From Egibacteraceae bacterium (GTDB lineage: Bacteria > Actinomycetota > Nitriliruptoria > Euzebyales > Egibacteraceae), in the NCBI GenBank assembly GCA_035540635.1, contig DATLGH010000081.1, positions 1 through 42,634 of the forward strand: DNA of 42,634 bases, given 5' to 3'. Made by a program: the position numbers and the translations under genes. This document shows, piece after piece, positions 23,930 to 33,695 of this stretch; the first letter of the stretch is position 1; the number at the start of each line of letters is the position of its first letter. The notes beneath the pieces are model-generated. The model made no database searches. It was given only the letters and a program-made list of their open reading frames with translations, and had not been told where the DNA came from.

Positions 23930-25663
23930 ATGGACCCGAGCGTCCTCGCGACGAAGCCGCTCACGGAGCTGAAGACGATCGCCGCGCAGCTGGACATGCG
24001 CGGCTATCAGCGGCTGAAGAAGGCCGACCTCGTCGACGCCATCGTGCGCGCCGCCAACGGTCAGCAACCGCACCTGCCGCCCGCCACCGAAGGCGGCGCG
24101 AACGGCTCCTCCCGGCCCGCCGGGCCGGCCGACGCCGTGCTCGGCCCCCGCGACGGTGAAGACGGTGAAGAGGTCCGCCCCCGGGTGCGCACCCGGACAC
24201 GCGAACGCCACAGCGGCGACGGGCAGGAGCGCGACGGCGAGGACGAGACCCGCGCCGACGCCCCGACAGCCCAGCGCGCAGGCGCCGACACCCCGGCCGC
24301 GCCACGCGCAGGCGCCGAAGCCACGCAGGTCGCCCCCGAGCGACAGGACGAAGTCGGCGACCCCGACGGGTCGGGTTCGGACACCGACGACCGTGACGGT
24401 GAGGGCGGTCGCCACGGCGACGGCGCGAACAGGCGGCGGCGCAGCCGCCGCGAACGCCGGCGCGGCAAGGGCGCCGGTCACGCGGCAGGCCCGCCGCAGT
24501 CAAAGGGACGCCCCGACGAGCCGGGCGCCGGCGAGGCCGGCGAGGTGCGCGCGGGCGTGCTCGACATCCTGCCCGAGGGCTACGGGTTCCTGCGCACGAG
24601 CGGCTACCTCGCAGGCGACACCGACGTCTACGTCTCCCAGAGCCAGATCCGCCGGCACGGGCTGCGGCGCGGCGACGTCGTCGAGGGACCGATCCGCCAG
24701 CAGAAGTCGAGCGACAAGGTCCCGGGCCTCCACCACGTCATGAAGGTCAACGGCGTGGAGCCCGACGAGAACGGCAACCTCCCCCACCGCCCCGACTTCA
24801 AGGACATGACGCCGCTCTTCCCCGACGAGCGGCTGCGCCTCGAAACGCCCGACGGGCCGATCTCCATGCGCATCGTCGACCTCATGTCGCCGATCGGCAA
24901 GGGCCAGCGCGGTCTCGTCGTGTCCCCGCCGAAGGCCGGCAAGACGACCATCCTCAAGGAGCTCGGGCAGGCCATCGCCTACAACAACCCCGAGTGCCAC
25001 GTCATGGTCGTGCTCGTCGACGAGCGCCCCGAGGAGGTCACCGACATGCAGCGGTCGGTGCCCGGGGAGATCGTCGCCTCGACGTTCGACCGACCGGCGG
25101 ACGACCACACCTCCATCGCCGAGCTCGCCATCGAGCGGGCGAAGCGCCTCGTCGAGGCCGGCAGGGACGTCGTCATCCTGCTCGACTCGATCACGCGCCT
25201 GTCGCGCGCCTACAACCTCGCCGCGCCCGCGTCGGGCCGCATCATGTCCGGCGGCGTGGACTCCACCGCGCTCTATCCGCCGAAGCGCTTCTTCGGCGCT
25301 GCGCGCAACATCGAGGGCGGCGGCTCGCTCACGATCATCGCCACGGCGCTGATCGAGACCGGGTCGAAGATGGACGAGGTCATCTTCGAGGAGTTCAAGG
25401 GCACGGGGAACATGGAGCTGCGGCTCGACCGGCGCCTCGAGCAGAAGCGCATCTTCCCGGCGATCGACATCGAGGCGAGCGGCACCCGCAAGGAGGAGCT
25501 CCTGCTCGACAAGGAGGAGCTCATGATCATCTGGAAGCTCCGGCGCGTCCTCCACGCGCTCGACGGCCCGGCCGCCCTGGAGCTGCTCATCGACAAGATG
25601 CGCTCCACGCGGAGCAACAACAAGTTCCTTCTGCAGATCCAGCAGTCCAACCTGCAGAGCTGA
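23930..25663 (+). CDS. rho: Transcription termination factor Rho
   Basis: The product is a 577-residue hexameric RNA helicase ending transcription at rut sites. Residues 1-45 are the Rho_N helix domain ([20 protein letters not shown]). Residues about 50-200 are a long disordered Arg/Asp/Gly-rich insertion typical of actinobacterial Rho. The cold-shock-like RNA-binding domain follows ([20 protein letters not shown]), then the ATPase core with [12 protein letters not shown] at about 332-343 and [15 protein letters not shown]. The end is the usual [16 protein letters not shown]. Confidence 0.97.
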   Translation: MDPSVLATKPLTELKTIAAQLDMRGYQRLKKADLVDAIVRAANGQQPHLPPATEGGANGSSRPAGPADAVLGPRDGEDGEEVRPRVRTRTRERHSGDGQERDGEDETRADAPTAQRAGADTPAAPRAGAEATQVAPERQDEVGDPDGSGSDTDDRDGEGGRHGDGANRRRRSRRERRRGKGAGHAAGPPQSKGRPDEPGAGEAGEVRAGVLDILPEGYGFLRTSGYLAGDTDVYVSQSQIRRHGLRRGDVVEGPIRQQKSSDKVPGLHHVMKVNGVEPDENGNLPHRPDFKDMTPLFPDERLRLETPDGPISMRIVDLMSPIGKGQRGLVVSPPKAGKTTILKELGQAIAYNNPECHVMVVLVDERPEEVTDMQRSVPGEIVASTFDRPADDHTSIAELAIERAKRLVEAGRDVVILLDSITRLSRAYNLAAPASGRIMSGGVDSTALYPPKRFFGAARNIEGGGSLTIIATALIETGSKMDEVIFEEFKGTGNMELRLDRRLEQKRIFPAIDIEASGTRKEELLLDKEELMIIWKLRRVLHALDGPAALELLIDKMRSTRSNNKFLLQIQQSNLQS

Positions 25664-25705
25664 CACGCCCTGATCGCGGCGCGCCGACGCCGGGGCGGCC
25701 GCTGC

Positions 25706-25711
25706 TACCAT
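25706..25711 (+). promoter_or_regulatory. -10 element before rpmE
   Basis: TACCAT lies 33 bp before the rpmE ATG in the rho-rpmE gap, leaving room for the AGGAGCC ribosome site. The -35 is not consensus. Confidence 0.35.
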
Positions 25712-25744
25712 CGGCGTTCGACCTCTTCCAGGAGCCACACGACC

Positions 25745-25993
25745 ATGAAGTCCGAGATCCACCCCGACTACGTGCTCGCCACGGTCCGCTGCTCGTGCGG
25801 CAACGAGTTCACGACCCGCGCGACGCAGGACGAGATCCGCGTCGAGCTCTGCAACGAGTGCCACCCCTTCTACACGGGCAAGCAGAAGCTCGTGGACACC
25901 GGGGGACGCGTGGAGCGCTACAAGCAGCGCTACGCCAAGTCGCTCGAGAAGCAGGCCGGAGCCAACCAGGCCGACACCGGCAAGCGGGCCTGA
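25745..25993 (+). CDS. rpmE: 50S ribosomal protein L31 (zinc-binding form)
   Basis: The product has 82 residues. [20 protein letters not shown] begins the family pattern, with zinc ligands CSC and CNEC ([14 protein letters not shown]). Retention of the cysteines marks the zinc-containing C+ form rather than the zinc-starvation paralogue. It has a good AGGAGCC ribosome site. It lies between rho and prfA, as in many actinobacteria and firmicutes. Confidence 0.97.
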   Translation: MKSEIHPDYVLATVRCSCGNEFTTRATQDEIRVELCNECHPFYTGKQKLVDTGGRVERYKQRYAKSLEKQAGANQADTGKRA

Positions 25994-26000
25994 CGCCGAC

Positions 26001-27062
26001 GTGGGGCAGGACACGGACCGGGCGACGCGCGCCCACTCGCCGCACTACTACGGTGGCCAAGCGGTCATCGAGGGCGTCATGATGCGCGGCCAGGACAACT
26101 GGGCGGTCGCGGTGCGCAGGCCGGGCGGTGAGATCTACCTCGAGCGCCACCCGGTCAGCGACTTCCCCAAGCGCCACCCGCTGTTCCGCAAGCCGATGTT
26201 CCGGGGCATGTACGGGCTCGTCGACGCCCTGACCATCGGCACCCGCGCGCTCACCATCTCGGCGAACCAGTCCGTGGAGCAGGAGGAGCAGCTGTCGGGC
26301 AGGGCGATGGGCGGCAGCCTCGCCCTCGCGCTGCTGCTGTTCATCGGCGTCTTCATCATCCTGCCGAACGTGGGCCTCGCGACGCTGCGCGACGTGTTCG
26401 GCTCCGAGTGGGTCTACCACGTCGTGGAGAGCGTCGCCCGGGTGGCGATCTTCCTCGGCTACCTCTGGGCGATCTCGCTGCTCGCCGACATCAAGCGGGT
26501 GTTCGCCTACCACGGTGCCGAGCACAAGACCATCGCCGCGTGGGAGCACGGGGAGCGGCTCGAACCCCGCGCGGTCGACCAGTACACGACCCTGCACGTG
26601 CGCTGCGGGACGAACTTTCTGCTCATGGTGATGCTCATCGCCATGGTGGTCTACACGCTCGCGGGCGCGCTCGTGCCACCGGCCGAGGCCACCGGCTGGC
26701 TCGGCTACGCGACCTACCAGATCGTGCTGCGCGTCGTGCTGCTTCCGGTGGTGGCCGGCCTCGCCTACGAGGCGCTGCGGCTCGGGGCCGGCCGGGACAA
26801 CCTCCTCGTCCGGGCGATGATGAAGCCGGGGCTGTGGCTCCAGATGATCACGACGAAGCCGCCGGACGACGACCAGATCGAGGTCGCGATCCGTGCCTTC
26901 GAGGCCGTCGTGCCAAGCGCGCAGCTCGAGGGGCGCACCTACGGTGGGCTCACCTCGCCCGTCGTGTGGGGGCCCGACGACGCGCAGCCGAACGCCTACG
27001 GTCTGCCCGCCGACGTCACGGGCGCGCCGATCGCACCCGAGGAGCCCCACTCCGGGGGATAG
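26001..27062 (+). CDS. DUF1385 (YqhQ-like) membrane protein
   Basis: The product is a 353-residue integral membrane protein. The DUF1385 opening YYGGQAVIEGVMMRGQDNWA is followed by hydrophobic segments near 112-130 (LALALLLFIGVFIILPNVG), 145-165, 215-235 and 240-262. AYHGAEHKTIAAWEHGE and LHVRCGTNFLLMVMLIAM are other family motifs. The biochemical function is unknown to me. The family often sits between rpmE and prfA, as here. The start is GTG, 7 bp after rpmE. The tail is short, acidic and Pro-rich. Confidence 0.9.
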   Translation: MGQDTDRATRAHSPHYYGGQAVIEGVMMRGQDNWAVAVRRPGGEIYLERHPVSDFPKRHPLFRKPMFRGMYGLVDALTIGTRALTISANQSVEQEEQLSGRAMGGSLALALLLFIGVFIILPNVGLATLRDVFGSEWVYHVVESVARVAIFLGYLWAISLLADIKRVFAYHGAEHKTIAAWEHGERLEPRAVDQYTTLHVRCGTNFLLMVMLIAMVVYTLAGALVPPAEATGWLGYATYQIVLRVVLLPVVAGLAYEALRLGAGRDNLLVRAMMKPGLWLQMITTKPPDDDQIEVAIRAFEAVVPSAQLEGRTYGGLTSPVVWGPDDAQPNAYGLPADVTGAPIAPEEPHSGG

Positions 27063-27138
27063 CGGTGGGTGAGCACCGGCGGGCCACGGCGCGAGACCGA
27101 CGCCCGCCGCTCTCGCCGCCCCGAGCTGGAGCATTCCT

Positions 27139-28230
27139 GTGACCGCAACGACCGGCCTCGACCGCCGCCTCGACGACATCGAGCGCACCTACAGCGAGCT
27201 CACCGCCGCGCTCGCCGATCCGCAGGTGCTCGCCGACTCCGGCCGCTACGCCCAGACCGCGAAGCGCCACGCCGAGCTCGCGGAGATCGTCGAGGTGTCC
27301 GCGGCCTACCGGCAGGCACGCGACGACGCCGCCGCCGCGCGCGAGCTCGCGCGCGAGTCGGGGACCGAGGACCGCCAGCTGTTTCGCGCGGAGGCCGAGG
27401 AGAACGAGACCCGCGCCGAGCGGCTCGCCGACCGCCTGCGCCTGCTGCTCGTGCCCCGCGACCCACTCGACGACAAGAACGTCATCGTCGAGATCCGGGC
27501 GGGCGCGGGAGGCGACGAGGCGGGGCTGTTCGCCGGCGAGCTCTACCGGATGTACGCCCGCTACGCCGACCGGCGGGGCTGGAAGGTCGAGGAACTGTCG
27601 AGCTCCCCGCAGGGCGTCGGCGGCTTCAAGGAGGTCATCTTCGAGGTGCGCGGCACCGGCGCCTACTCGCGCCTCAAGCACGAGTCGGGCGTCCACCGGG
27701 TCCAGCGCGTCCCCGTGACCGAGTCGGGGGGGCGCATCCACACGTCCACGGCGTCGGTGGCCGTCATGCCCGAGGCGGAGGAGGTCGACGTGACGATCGA
27801 CCCGAAGGACCTCGACATCGACGTGTACCGCTCGTCGGGTCCCGGCGGGCAGTCGGTGAACACGACCGACTCGGCGGTGCGTATCACGCACCTGCCGACC
27901 GGGCTCGTGGTGAGCTGCCAGGACGAGAAGTCCCAGCTGCAGAACAAGGAGAAGGCGCTGCGCATCCTCCGCGCGCGGCTGCTCCAGGCCGAGCAGGAGC
28001 GGGCCGCCCGCGAGCGCGCCGACGCCCGCGCCGCCCAGATCGGCACGGGGGACCGCTCCGAGAAGATCCGCACGTACAACTTCCCGCAGAGCCGCGTCAC
28101 CGACCACCGCATCGGGCTGACCGTCCACAACCTCACCGACGTGCTCGACGGTGACCTCGGCGCCGTCGTCGACGCGCTCGCCGAGGAGGAGCAGCGCCGC
28201 CGGCTCGCCGTGCTGTCCGAGGGCCGCTGA
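27139..28230 (+). CDS. prfA: Peptide chain release factor 1
   Basis: The product is 363 residues and recognises UAA and UAG. The catalytic GGQ is at 236-238 in [14 protein letters not shown], and its Gln is normally methylated by PrmC, encoded next. The stretch before it, [20 protein letters not shown], is standard for RF1. The codon-reading region follows the N-terminal coiled coil. The start is GTG with GGAG upstream. The gap to prmC is 2 bp, so the enzyme and its substrate are translated from one message. Confidence 0.96.
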   Translation: MTATTGLDRRLDDIERTYSELTAALADPQVLADSGRYAQTAKRHAELAEIVEVSAAYRQARDDAAAARELARESGTEDRQLFRAEAEENETRAERLADRLRLLLVPRDPLDDKNVIVEIRAGAGGDEAGLFAGELYRMYARYADRRGWKVEELSSSPQGVGGFKEVIFEVRGTGAYSRLKHESGVHRVQRVPVTESGGRIHTSTASVAVMPEAEEVDVTIDPKDLDIDVYRSSGPGGQSVNTTDSAVRITHLPTGLVVSCQDEKSQLQNKEKALRILRARLLQAEQERAARERADARAAQIGTGDRSEKIRTYNFPQSRVTDHRIGLTVHNLTDVLDGDLGAVVDALAEEEQRRRLAVLSEGR

Positions 28231-28232
28231 CG

Positions 28233-29108
28233 GTGACCGGCGTCCCGCTCGCCGACGGGGGCGCACCGGTCGTCGGCGCGATGCGGCACGTCCTCACCGA
28301 CCGCCTGGCGGCCGCGGGGGTGCCGACGCCCGCGGTGGACGCGGAGTGGCTCCTTCGCCACGTCACCGGGTGGTCGCGCGCGGAGCTCCGGGCACGCGCG
28401 GGCGCGGTCCTCGGCGCCGACGAGCTCAGCCGGCTGGAGGAGCTCGGCGGTCGCCGGGCCGCCCGCGAGCCCCTCCAGCTCGTCCTCGGCTCGGTCGGCT
28501 TCCGCCACCTCGAGCTCGAGGTCCGCCCGGGGGTGTTCATCCCCCGACCCGAGACCGAGGTGCTCGCCGGGGAGGCCCTCGCCCGCCTGCCCGCCGGCGG
28601 CGTGGCCGTCGAGCCGTGCACCGGCAGCGGCGCGGTGGCGTGCGCGGTCGCTGCCGAGGCCGATCCGGGGCTGGTGGTGGCGACGGACGTGTCACCCGCG
28701 GCGGTCGCCCTCGCCCGCGACAACGCCGCACGCTGCGGGGTGGAGGTGACGGTGGCGTGCGGCGACCTGCTCGACCCCGTCGACCCCGTCCTGCGCGGCC
28801 GCGTCGACGTGCTCGTCGCGAACCCGCCCTACGTCGCCGCCGACGAGCTCGACGGCCTCGAGCCCGAGGTGGTCGCATGGGACCCCCCCGCGGCGCTCGT
28901 CGCGGGCCCGACCGGCCACGAGGCCAGCGACCGCCTCCTCGCCGCGGCGACCCGCTGGCTCGTCCCCGGGGGCTGGCTGCTGCTCGAGGTCGCCGAGACC
29001 CGCGCGGCTGCGACGGCGGGGCGCGCCTCGGCCGCCGGGCTGACCGACGTGGCCGTGGTCGCCGACCTCGCCGGTCGTGAGCGGATCGTCGTGGCCCGCC
29101 GCGCCTGA
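28233..29108 (+). CDS. prmC: Release factor glutamine methyltransferase
   Basis: The product is a 291-residue SAM enzyme methylating the GGQ glutamine of release factors. It has an N-terminal helical domain (VDAEWLLRHVTGWSRAEL), then FIPRPETEVLAGEAL. SAM motif I is VEPCTGSGAVACAVA, and the catalytic NPPY is at 197-200 followed by WDPPAALVAG. It lies directly after prfA. Confidence 0.95.
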   Translation: MTGVPLADGGAPVVGAMRHVLTDRLAAAGVPTPAVDAEWLLRHVTGWSRAELRARAGAVLGADELSRLEELGGRRAAREPLQLVLGSVGFRHLELEVRPGVFIPRPETEVLAGEALARLPAGGVAVEPCTGSGAVACAVAAEADPGLVVATDVSPAAVALARDNAARCGVEVTVACGDLLDPVDPVLRGRVDVLVANPPYVAADELDGLEPEVVAWDPPAALVAGPTGHEASDRLLAAATRWLVPGGWLLLEVAETRAAATAGRASAAGLTDVAVVADLAGRERIVVARRA

Positions 29109-29209
29109 GCGAACCCGCCACGGCCGGCACGGTGTGCCATGGCGCCGGGCGCGATCGCCGGCGTTCCCGCCGGCCGGTTCCCCGCCTCGGGGGCCGGCGC
29201 GGGGCCCGC

Positions 29210-29215
29210 TAGCAT
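29210..29215 (+). promoter_or_regulatory. -10 element of a leaderless tsaC promoter
   Basis: TAGCAT ends 7 nt before the GTG start, so RNA would begin at the start codon. No ribosome site is present. No -35 consensus is visible. Confidence 0.45.
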
Positions 29216-29222
29216 CCCGCGC

Positions 29223-29915
29223 GTGAGCGACATCGTGGCCCTCGACGACGCGGACGAGGCCCACACCCGTGCCGTGGGGGCCCTGCGCGCCGGCGACCTC
29301 GTGGTGGTCCCCACGGACACGGTGTACGGGGTGGTGGCCGACGCGTTCTCCCGGCCGGCGACGGGGCGGCTGCACGCCCTGAAGCGCCGAGGTCCTGACG
29401 TGCCCCTGCCGGTCGTCGTCCGCAGCCCCCGTCAGGTGTCGGGTCTCGTCGAGCACGTGCCCGAGGCGGCGGAGCGGCTCATGGCGTCGTACTGGCCGGG
29501 GCCGGTGACCCTCGTGCTCCCCGCCGCCCCGGGGATGACCTGGGACCTCGGCGACACCCGTGGCAGCGTCAGTCTGCGCATGCCCGCCGCCGACTTCCTC
29601 CTCGACCTCGTCGCGGAGATCGGCCCGCTCGCCTGCACGGGCGCCAACCGCCGGGACGTCCCGCTGGCGGCCGACGTGGCGGAGGTGCGCCGGCAGCTCC
29701 GCGCCGACGTGGCACTCTACGTCGACGGCGGTCGCCGGGACGGCCCTCCCTCGACCGTGGTCGACGTCACCCGCGACGGCGCCCACGTGCTCCGCCCCGG
29801 GGCGATCGCCGAAGCGCACATCAGGCAGGTGGCCGATGGCACCGTCGGGTGGGGGCAGCGCCCCGCACCTGGCGACCTCGACGAACCCTCCACCCACCGA
29901 CACGACCCGGCTTGA
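29223..29915 (+). CDS. tsaC: L-threonylcarbamoyladenylate synthase (TsaC/YwlC)
   Basis: The product is a 230-residue YrdC-fold enzyme making threonylcarbamoyl-AMP from threonine, bicarbonate and ATP for the t6A modification of tRNAs. It shows the basic cleft motifs VVPTDTVYGVVADAF and LHALKRRGPDVPLPVVV, the strand ASYWPGPVTLVLPA, and SVSLRMPA. The last 30 residues (PAPGDLDEPSTHRHDPA) are a non-conserved tail. GTG 29223 is chosen over upstream in-frame codons because a -10 box lies just before it and homology starts there. Confidence 0.93.
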   Translation: MSDIVALDDADEAHTRAVGALRAGDLVVVPTDTVYGVVADAFSRPATGRLHALKRRGPDVPLPVVVRSPRQVSGLVEHVPEAAERLMASYWPGPVTLVLPAAPGMTWDLGDTRGSVSLRMPAADFLLDLVAEIGPLACTGANRRDVPLAADVAEVRRQLRADVALYVDGGRRDGPPSTVVDVTRDGAHVLRPGAIAEAHIRQVADGTVGWGQRPAPGDLDEPSTHRHDPA

Positions 29916-29933
29916 CGGAAGGGAACCCCCCGC

Positions 29934-30398
29934 ATGCGTATCGCCATCGGCTCCGACCACGCCGGCTACCCGCTGAAGCGCCACCTCGTGACGGTGCTCG
30001 GCGAGCTCGGTCACGACGTCGCCGACCACGGCACGGACTCGACCGAGTCGGTCGACTACCCACCGATCTGCGCCGCGGTGGGGCGCGCGGTGGTCGAGGG
30101 GGCCGCCGACCGCGGCATCGTGCTCGGGGGCAGTGGGCAGGGTGAGCAGATCGCCGCGAACAAGGTGCCCGGCGTGCGTGCGGCGCTCTGCCACGACCTC
30201 TACACCGCCCGCATGTCGCGCGCCCACAACGACGCGAACGTCCTCGCCATGGGAGGACGCATCGTCGCCGACGGCCTCGCCGAGGAGATCGTCGGCGTGT
30301 GGCTCGCCACCGACTTCGAGGGCGGACGCCACCAGCGGCGCATCGACCAGATCCGCGAGATCGAGTCGACGAGCACACGAGAGGAGCGGTCGACATGA
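29934..30398 (+). CDS. rpiB: Ribose-5-phosphate isomerase B
   Basis: The product has 154 residues and interconverts ribose 5-phosphate and ribulose 5-phosphate. The opening [18 protein letters not shown] carries Asp8 and His9. The active-site loop is [13 protein letters not shown], with Glu71 in the catalytic area and no Cys. This is the Mycobacterium-type enzyme, in which Glu replaces the catalytic Cys of the E. coli form. GGAAGGGAA is the ribosome site. The stop overlaps the glyA start (ATGA). Confidence 0.95.
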   Translation: MRIAIGSDHAGYPLKRHLVTVLGELGHDVADHGTDSTESVDYPPICAAVGRAVVEGAADRGIVLGGSGQGEQIAANKVPGVRAALCHDLYTARMSRAHNDANVLAMGGRIVADGLAEEIVGVWLATDFEGGRHQRRIDQIREIESTSTREERST

Positions 30399-31651
30399 CC
30401 GACTGGAACACCGACCTCGCCACGGCCGACCCCGAGATCGCCCGGGCACTCGCCGACGAGCTCGCCCGCCAGCGCGGCAACCTCCAGCTCATCGCGAGCG
30501 AGAACTTCACCTCGCCGGCCGTGCTCGCCGCCCAGGGCAGCGTCCTCACGAACAAGTACGCCGAGGGCTACCCGGGCCGGCGCTACTACGGGGGTTGCGA
30601 GTTCGTCGACGTCGCCGAAGCGCTCGCGATCGAGCGGGTGAAGGACCTCTTCGGCGCGGACCACGCGAACGTCCAGCCGCACTCCGGGGCGCAGGCGAAC
30701 ATGGCCGCCTACGTCGCGCTCGGTGTCGAGCCCGGCGACACGATCATGGGCATGTCGCTGGCCCACGGGGGGCACCTCACACACGGCTCGAAGGTGAACT
30801 TCACCGGCAGGTGGTTCTCCGTGGTGCCCTACGGCGTCGCCGAGGGCACCGAACTGCTCGACATGGGCGCGGTCGCGGCCCTCGCGCGCGAGCACCGGCC
30901 GAAGGTGATCGTCACCGGCTACACCGCCTACCCGCGCGTCATCGACTTCGGGGCGTTCCGCGCCGTCGCCGACGAGGTCGGCGCGAAGCTGCTCGTCGAC
31001 GCCGCCCACTTCGCGGGCCTCGTCGCCGGGGGCGCGCACCCCTCGCCCGTGCCCTACGCCGACGTCGTGACGTTCACGACCCACAAGACCCTGCGGGGCC
31101 CGCGGGGCGGCACCATCCTCTGCGGTGAGGAGTACGCGAAGGCCGTCGACAAGGCCGTGTTCCCGATGCTCCAGGGCGGCCCCCTCATGCACGTCATCGC
31201 CGCGAAGGCCGTCGCGTTCAGGGAGGCCAGCCAGCCCGGGTTCAGCGACTACGCCCGCCGGGTGGTCGCCAACGCGCGGGCGCTCGCGCAGGCCCTCGCG
31301 GGGGAGGGCTTGCGCATCGTGTCGGGAGGCACCGACATCCACTACCTGCTCGCGGACCTCTCACCCCTCGAGCTCACCGGCGCCGAGGCCGAGGAGCGCT
31401 GCGACGCCGCGGGGATCACACTGAACAAGAACGCCATCCCCTACGACCCGCGGCCGCCGATGATCGCCTCCGGTGTGCGCATCGGGACGGCGGCGGTGAC
31501 CACGCAGGGCATGACGCCGGCCGAGATGGCCGACATCGCCCGGTTCATCGGACGCGTCCTGAAGTCGGAGTCCGAGGCCGCCGACGTCCGTTCGCAGGTC
31601 GCCGAGCTCGTCCGGCGCTTCCCCGCCTACCCCGACGGCCCCGCAGACTGA
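30395..31651 (+). CDS. glyA: Serine hydroxymethyltransferase
   Basis: The product is a 418-residue PLP enzyme converting serine and tetrahydrofolate into glycine and methylene-tetrahydrofolate. It has the family start [20 protein letters not shown], then [19 protein letters not shown], the PLP Lys231 in [14 protein letters not shown], and [14 protein letters not shown] near the end. GAGGAGCGG is the ribosome site and the ATGA overlap with rpiB indicates coupling. Confidence 0.97.
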   Translation: MTDWNTDLATADPEIARALADELARQRGNLQLIASENFTSPAVLAAQGSVLTNKYAEGYPGRRYYGGCEFVDVAEALAIERVKDLFGADHANVQPHSGAQANMAAYVALGVEPGDTIMGMSLAHGGHLTHGSKVNFTGRWFSVVPYGVAEGTELLDMGAVAALAREHRPKVIVTGYTAYPRVIDFGAFRAVADEVGAKLLVDAAHFAGLVAGGAHPSPVPYADVVTFTTHKTLRGPRGGTILCGEEYAKAVDKAVFPMLQGGPLMHVIAAKAVAFREASQPGFSDYARRVVANARALAQALAGEGLRIVSGGTDIHYLLADLSPLELTGAEAEERCDAAGITLNKNAIPYDPRPPMIASGVRIGTAAVTTQGMTPAEMADIARFIGRVLKSESEAADVRSQVAELVRRFPAYPDGPAD

Positions 31652-31666
31652 GCGCGGGGGTCCGCC

Positions 31667-32860
31667 GTGCTGAGCGAGCTCGTCGTCGTCGGGGTGGCGT
31701 TCGCGACGGTGGCCGTCGCGACCCCGGGGGCGCGGCGGCTCGCGCTGCGCATCGGGGCGGTGGACCAACCCGACGAGCGCCGCGTCCACACGAAACCCAC
31801 CCCGAGGCTCGGCGGGCTCGCGCTGTTCCTCGGGGTGCTCGCCGGCCTGGCCGTCGGCTCGCAGCTGCCGGGGTTTAGCCGGGTCTTCGAGGAGACGAGC
31901 GAGCCGCAGGCCATCGTGCTCGCCTGCCTCGTCATCGTCGGGGTGGGCCTGCTCGACGACATCCGGGGCATCTCCGCCACGGCGAAGCTCGCGGGCCAGG
32001 TCGTCGCCGCGGGTGTGCTCGCACTGTCCGGGGTCAACCTCACCTTCGTCTACGTGCCTCCCGGCAACGTCGTCGCCCTCGGCCCCGACCTCGCCGCGCT
32101 CGTCACCATCCTTGCGGTCGTCGCGATGGTCAACGCCGTCAACCTCGTCGACGGCCTCGACGGCCTGGCGCCGGGGATCGTCGCCATCGCCGCGGGGGCG
32201 CTGTTCGCCTACGTCCAGCTCTCGGTGGCCGTGACCGACGGGCTGCCGTCGTCGGCGGGGCTCGTCCTCGCCGCCGTGGTCGGGGCGTGCCTTGCCTTCC
32301 TGCTCTACAACTTCAACCCGGCCTCGATCTTCATGGGCGACACCGGCGCGATGCTGCTCGGCCTGCTGCTCGCGGCGGCCGGCGTGTCGGCGGTCGGCGG
32401 CACCATCCAGCCGAGCCGTGGGGCGTTCGCGGCGTTCTCCATCCCCGTGCTCGTTCCCGCGATCGTCCTCGCAGTCCCCTTCGCCGACACGGTCTGGGCG
32501 ATCCTCCGCCGGCTGCGCAGCGGCCGGGCGGTGTTCAGCCCCGACAAGCAGCACCTCCACCACCGTCTGGTGGAGATCGGGCACTCCCAGCGGCGCGCGG
32601 TCCTCATCATGTACTACTGGTCGGCCCTGCTCGCCTTCGCCGGGGTCGGCGTCAGCCTCCTGCCGCTCCCCGTGGTCGTCGGCGTGCTCACCGCCGGCGT
32701 CGTGCTCGCCCTCGCGGCGATGGTCGTCGGGCGCCTCCTGCGGGCCCGACACCGGCGCGCGGGACGTGCCCGCCGGTTTGTGTCTTCTTTCACGAAGTCC
32801 CCCCCGCACGCGCCCCAACCTGCCGCTGACCAGCGAAAACGATCCCGTAACCGTCTTTGA
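31667..32860 (+). CDS. MraY/WecA-family undecaprenyl-phosphate sugar-phosphate transferase
   Basis: The product is a 397-residue polytopic membrane enzyme. It moves a sugar-1-phosphate (probably GlcNAc-1-P) from a UDP-sugar to undecaprenyl phosphate. Conserved cytosolic motifs are DERRVHTKPTPRLGGLALFL, LLDDIRGISATAKLAGQ, NAVNLVDGLDGLAPG, FNPASIFMGDTGAMLLG and HLHHRLVEIGHSQRR, with the Asp and His residues for Mg2+ and catalysis. This set fits the WecA/TagO branch better than MraY. It starts arabinogalactan or teichoic-type polymers in related bacteria. Its position between glyA and the atp operon is common in actinobacteria. GTG 31667 is the start. Confidence 0.9.
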   Translation: MLSELVVVGVAFATVAVATPGARRLALRIGAVDQPDERRVHTKPTPRLGGLALFLGVLAGLAVGSQLPGFSRVFEETSEPQAIVLACLVIVGVGLLDDIRGISATAKLAGQVVAAGVLALSGVNLTFVYVPPGNVVALGPDLAALVTILAVVAMVNAVNLVDGLDGLAPGIVAIAAGALFAYVQLSVAVTDGLPSSAGLVLAAVVGACLAFLLYNFNPASIFMGDTGAMLLGLLLAAAGVSAVGGTIQPSRGAFAAFSIPVLVPAIVLAVPFADTVWAILRRLRSGRAVFSPDKQHLHHRLVEIGHSQRRAVLIMYYWSALLAFAGVGVSLLPLPVVVGVLTAGVVLALAAMVVGRLLRARHRRAGRARRFVSSFTKSPPHAPQPAADQRKRSRNRL

Positions 32861-32886
32861 CACCCTCAGCGGGCGATGCGTAGACT
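32857..32886 (+). promoter_or_regulatory. atp operon promoter (TTGACA-N18-TAGACT)
   Basis: The -35 TTGACA (32857-32862) overlaps the end of the wecA-like gene. An 18-bp spacer and the -10 TAGACT (32881-32886) follow. The first atp-cluster ATG is at 32897, 10 nt past the -10, so the message has almost no leader. Confidence 0.7.
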
Positions 32887-32896
32887 AGCCGCGGTC

Positions 32897-33247
32897 ATGA
32901 CCTCCTCGGAGCCCTCGCACGTCGGCGTGCCGCCTTCCCCCGAGAACGGGGAGTCACCGAGCGGTCGTGCCACGAGCCATGGTCGGGAGCTCTGGGTCGG
33001 CATCGACCAGGCGACGGTCATGTCGCTGGAGCTCTTGTCGGGCATCCTCGTCTGGGGAGGTGCAGGGTGGCTGGTCGACCGGTGGCTCGGCACCGCCCAT
33101 TGGTTCTTCGGCGTCGGCGTGATGCTCGGCTTCGCCGCGGGTCTCTACCTCGTCTGGCTCCGAACCGATGAGGGACGGCGGTCCGTCCCCCGCCCCGCGA
33201 CGCGCGCGGCGCGCGCAGGCAAGGAACGAGCGCGTGGAGGTGGCTGA
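32897..33247 (+). CDS. AtpZ/AtpI-family small membrane protein
   Basis: The product is 116 residues with two membrane helices: SLELLSGILVWGGAGWLVD and HWFFGVGVMLGFAAGLYLVW. The pattern with GWLVDRWLGT between them is that of AtpZ/AtpI proteins that help assemble F-type ATP synthases. ATG 32897 is preferred over the in-frame ATG at 32876, because the latter lies upstream of the -10 box. The C-terminus is basic. It overlaps the next gene by 14 bp. Confidence 0.8.
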   Translation: MTSSEPSHVGVPPSPENGESPSGRATSHGRELWVGIDQATVMSLELLSGILVWGGAGWLVDRWLGTAHWFFGVGVMLGFAAGLYLVWLRTDEGRRSVPRPATRAARAGKERARGGG

Positions 33248-33695
33248 GCGGCTGGCGGCGCCCGACCACCGCCCCGAACAGGCCATGGGCGTCGCCGCGG
33301 CGAAGCTGCTCGCGCTGCTCGCCGTGCCGCTCATGGGCGGCTCCTGGCTCGTCGCGGGCAGCGGGGGAGCAGCCGGCGCCGCCGCAGGCGTCCTGCTCGT
33401 CGTCGTGCTGTTCGGCGTGACGGGGCTGCTGCTCGCCCCGCTGAAGCGTGTGCACCCCTCGGTCGTCGTCGGCGTGAGCCTCGCCGGCGTGGGGCTGCGG
33501 CTCGCCGGCTACGGCGCCGCGCTGGCGGTGCTCGCGAGGTTCGACGGCCTGCACCGCCCGAGCCTCGCCATGGCCACCGCAGTGGCCTTCACGGCGACGC
33601 TCGCCTACGAGATTCGCGTCATCTCGACGACGCCCGAATTCTTCTGGGTGCGCGCCGCCCCTCCGACGAGCGCCGCGACAAGGAGCGACCTGTGA
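33234..33695 (+). CDS. atpI: ATP synthase subunit I-like membrane protein
   Basis: The product is 153 residues with about four hydrophobic segments (AAKLLALLAVPLMGGSWLVA, AGAAAGVLLVVVLFGVTGLL, VVVGVSLAGVGLRLAGYGAA, then MATAVAFTATLAYEIRVIS). Topology and place, between the AtpZ-like gene and atpB, fit subunit I, a poorly conserved assembly factor for the c-ring. GTG 33234 is chosen because AAGGAACGAG precedes it. It overlaps atpB by GTGA. Confidence 0.65.
   Translation: MEVAERLAAPDHRPEQAMGVAAAKLLALLAVPLMGGSWLVAGSGGAAGAAAGVLLVVVLFGVTGLLLAPLKRVHPSVVVGVSLAGVGLRLAGYGAALAVLARFDGLHRPSLAMATAVAFTATLAYEIRVISTTPEFFWVRAAPPTSAATRSDL

Noticed and set aside
20605-23997. A 1130-codon open frame on the minus strand
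   Set aside because: It lies opposite four well-supported plus-strand genes, is full of low-complexity Arg/Gly/Val/Asp runs typical of antisense GC-rich DNA, and shows no domain.
27069-28154. A 361-codon frame overlapping prfA from GTG 27069
   Set aside because: It is an Arg/Pro/Gly-rich shadow of prfA, which has the GGQ motif and full length in its own frame.
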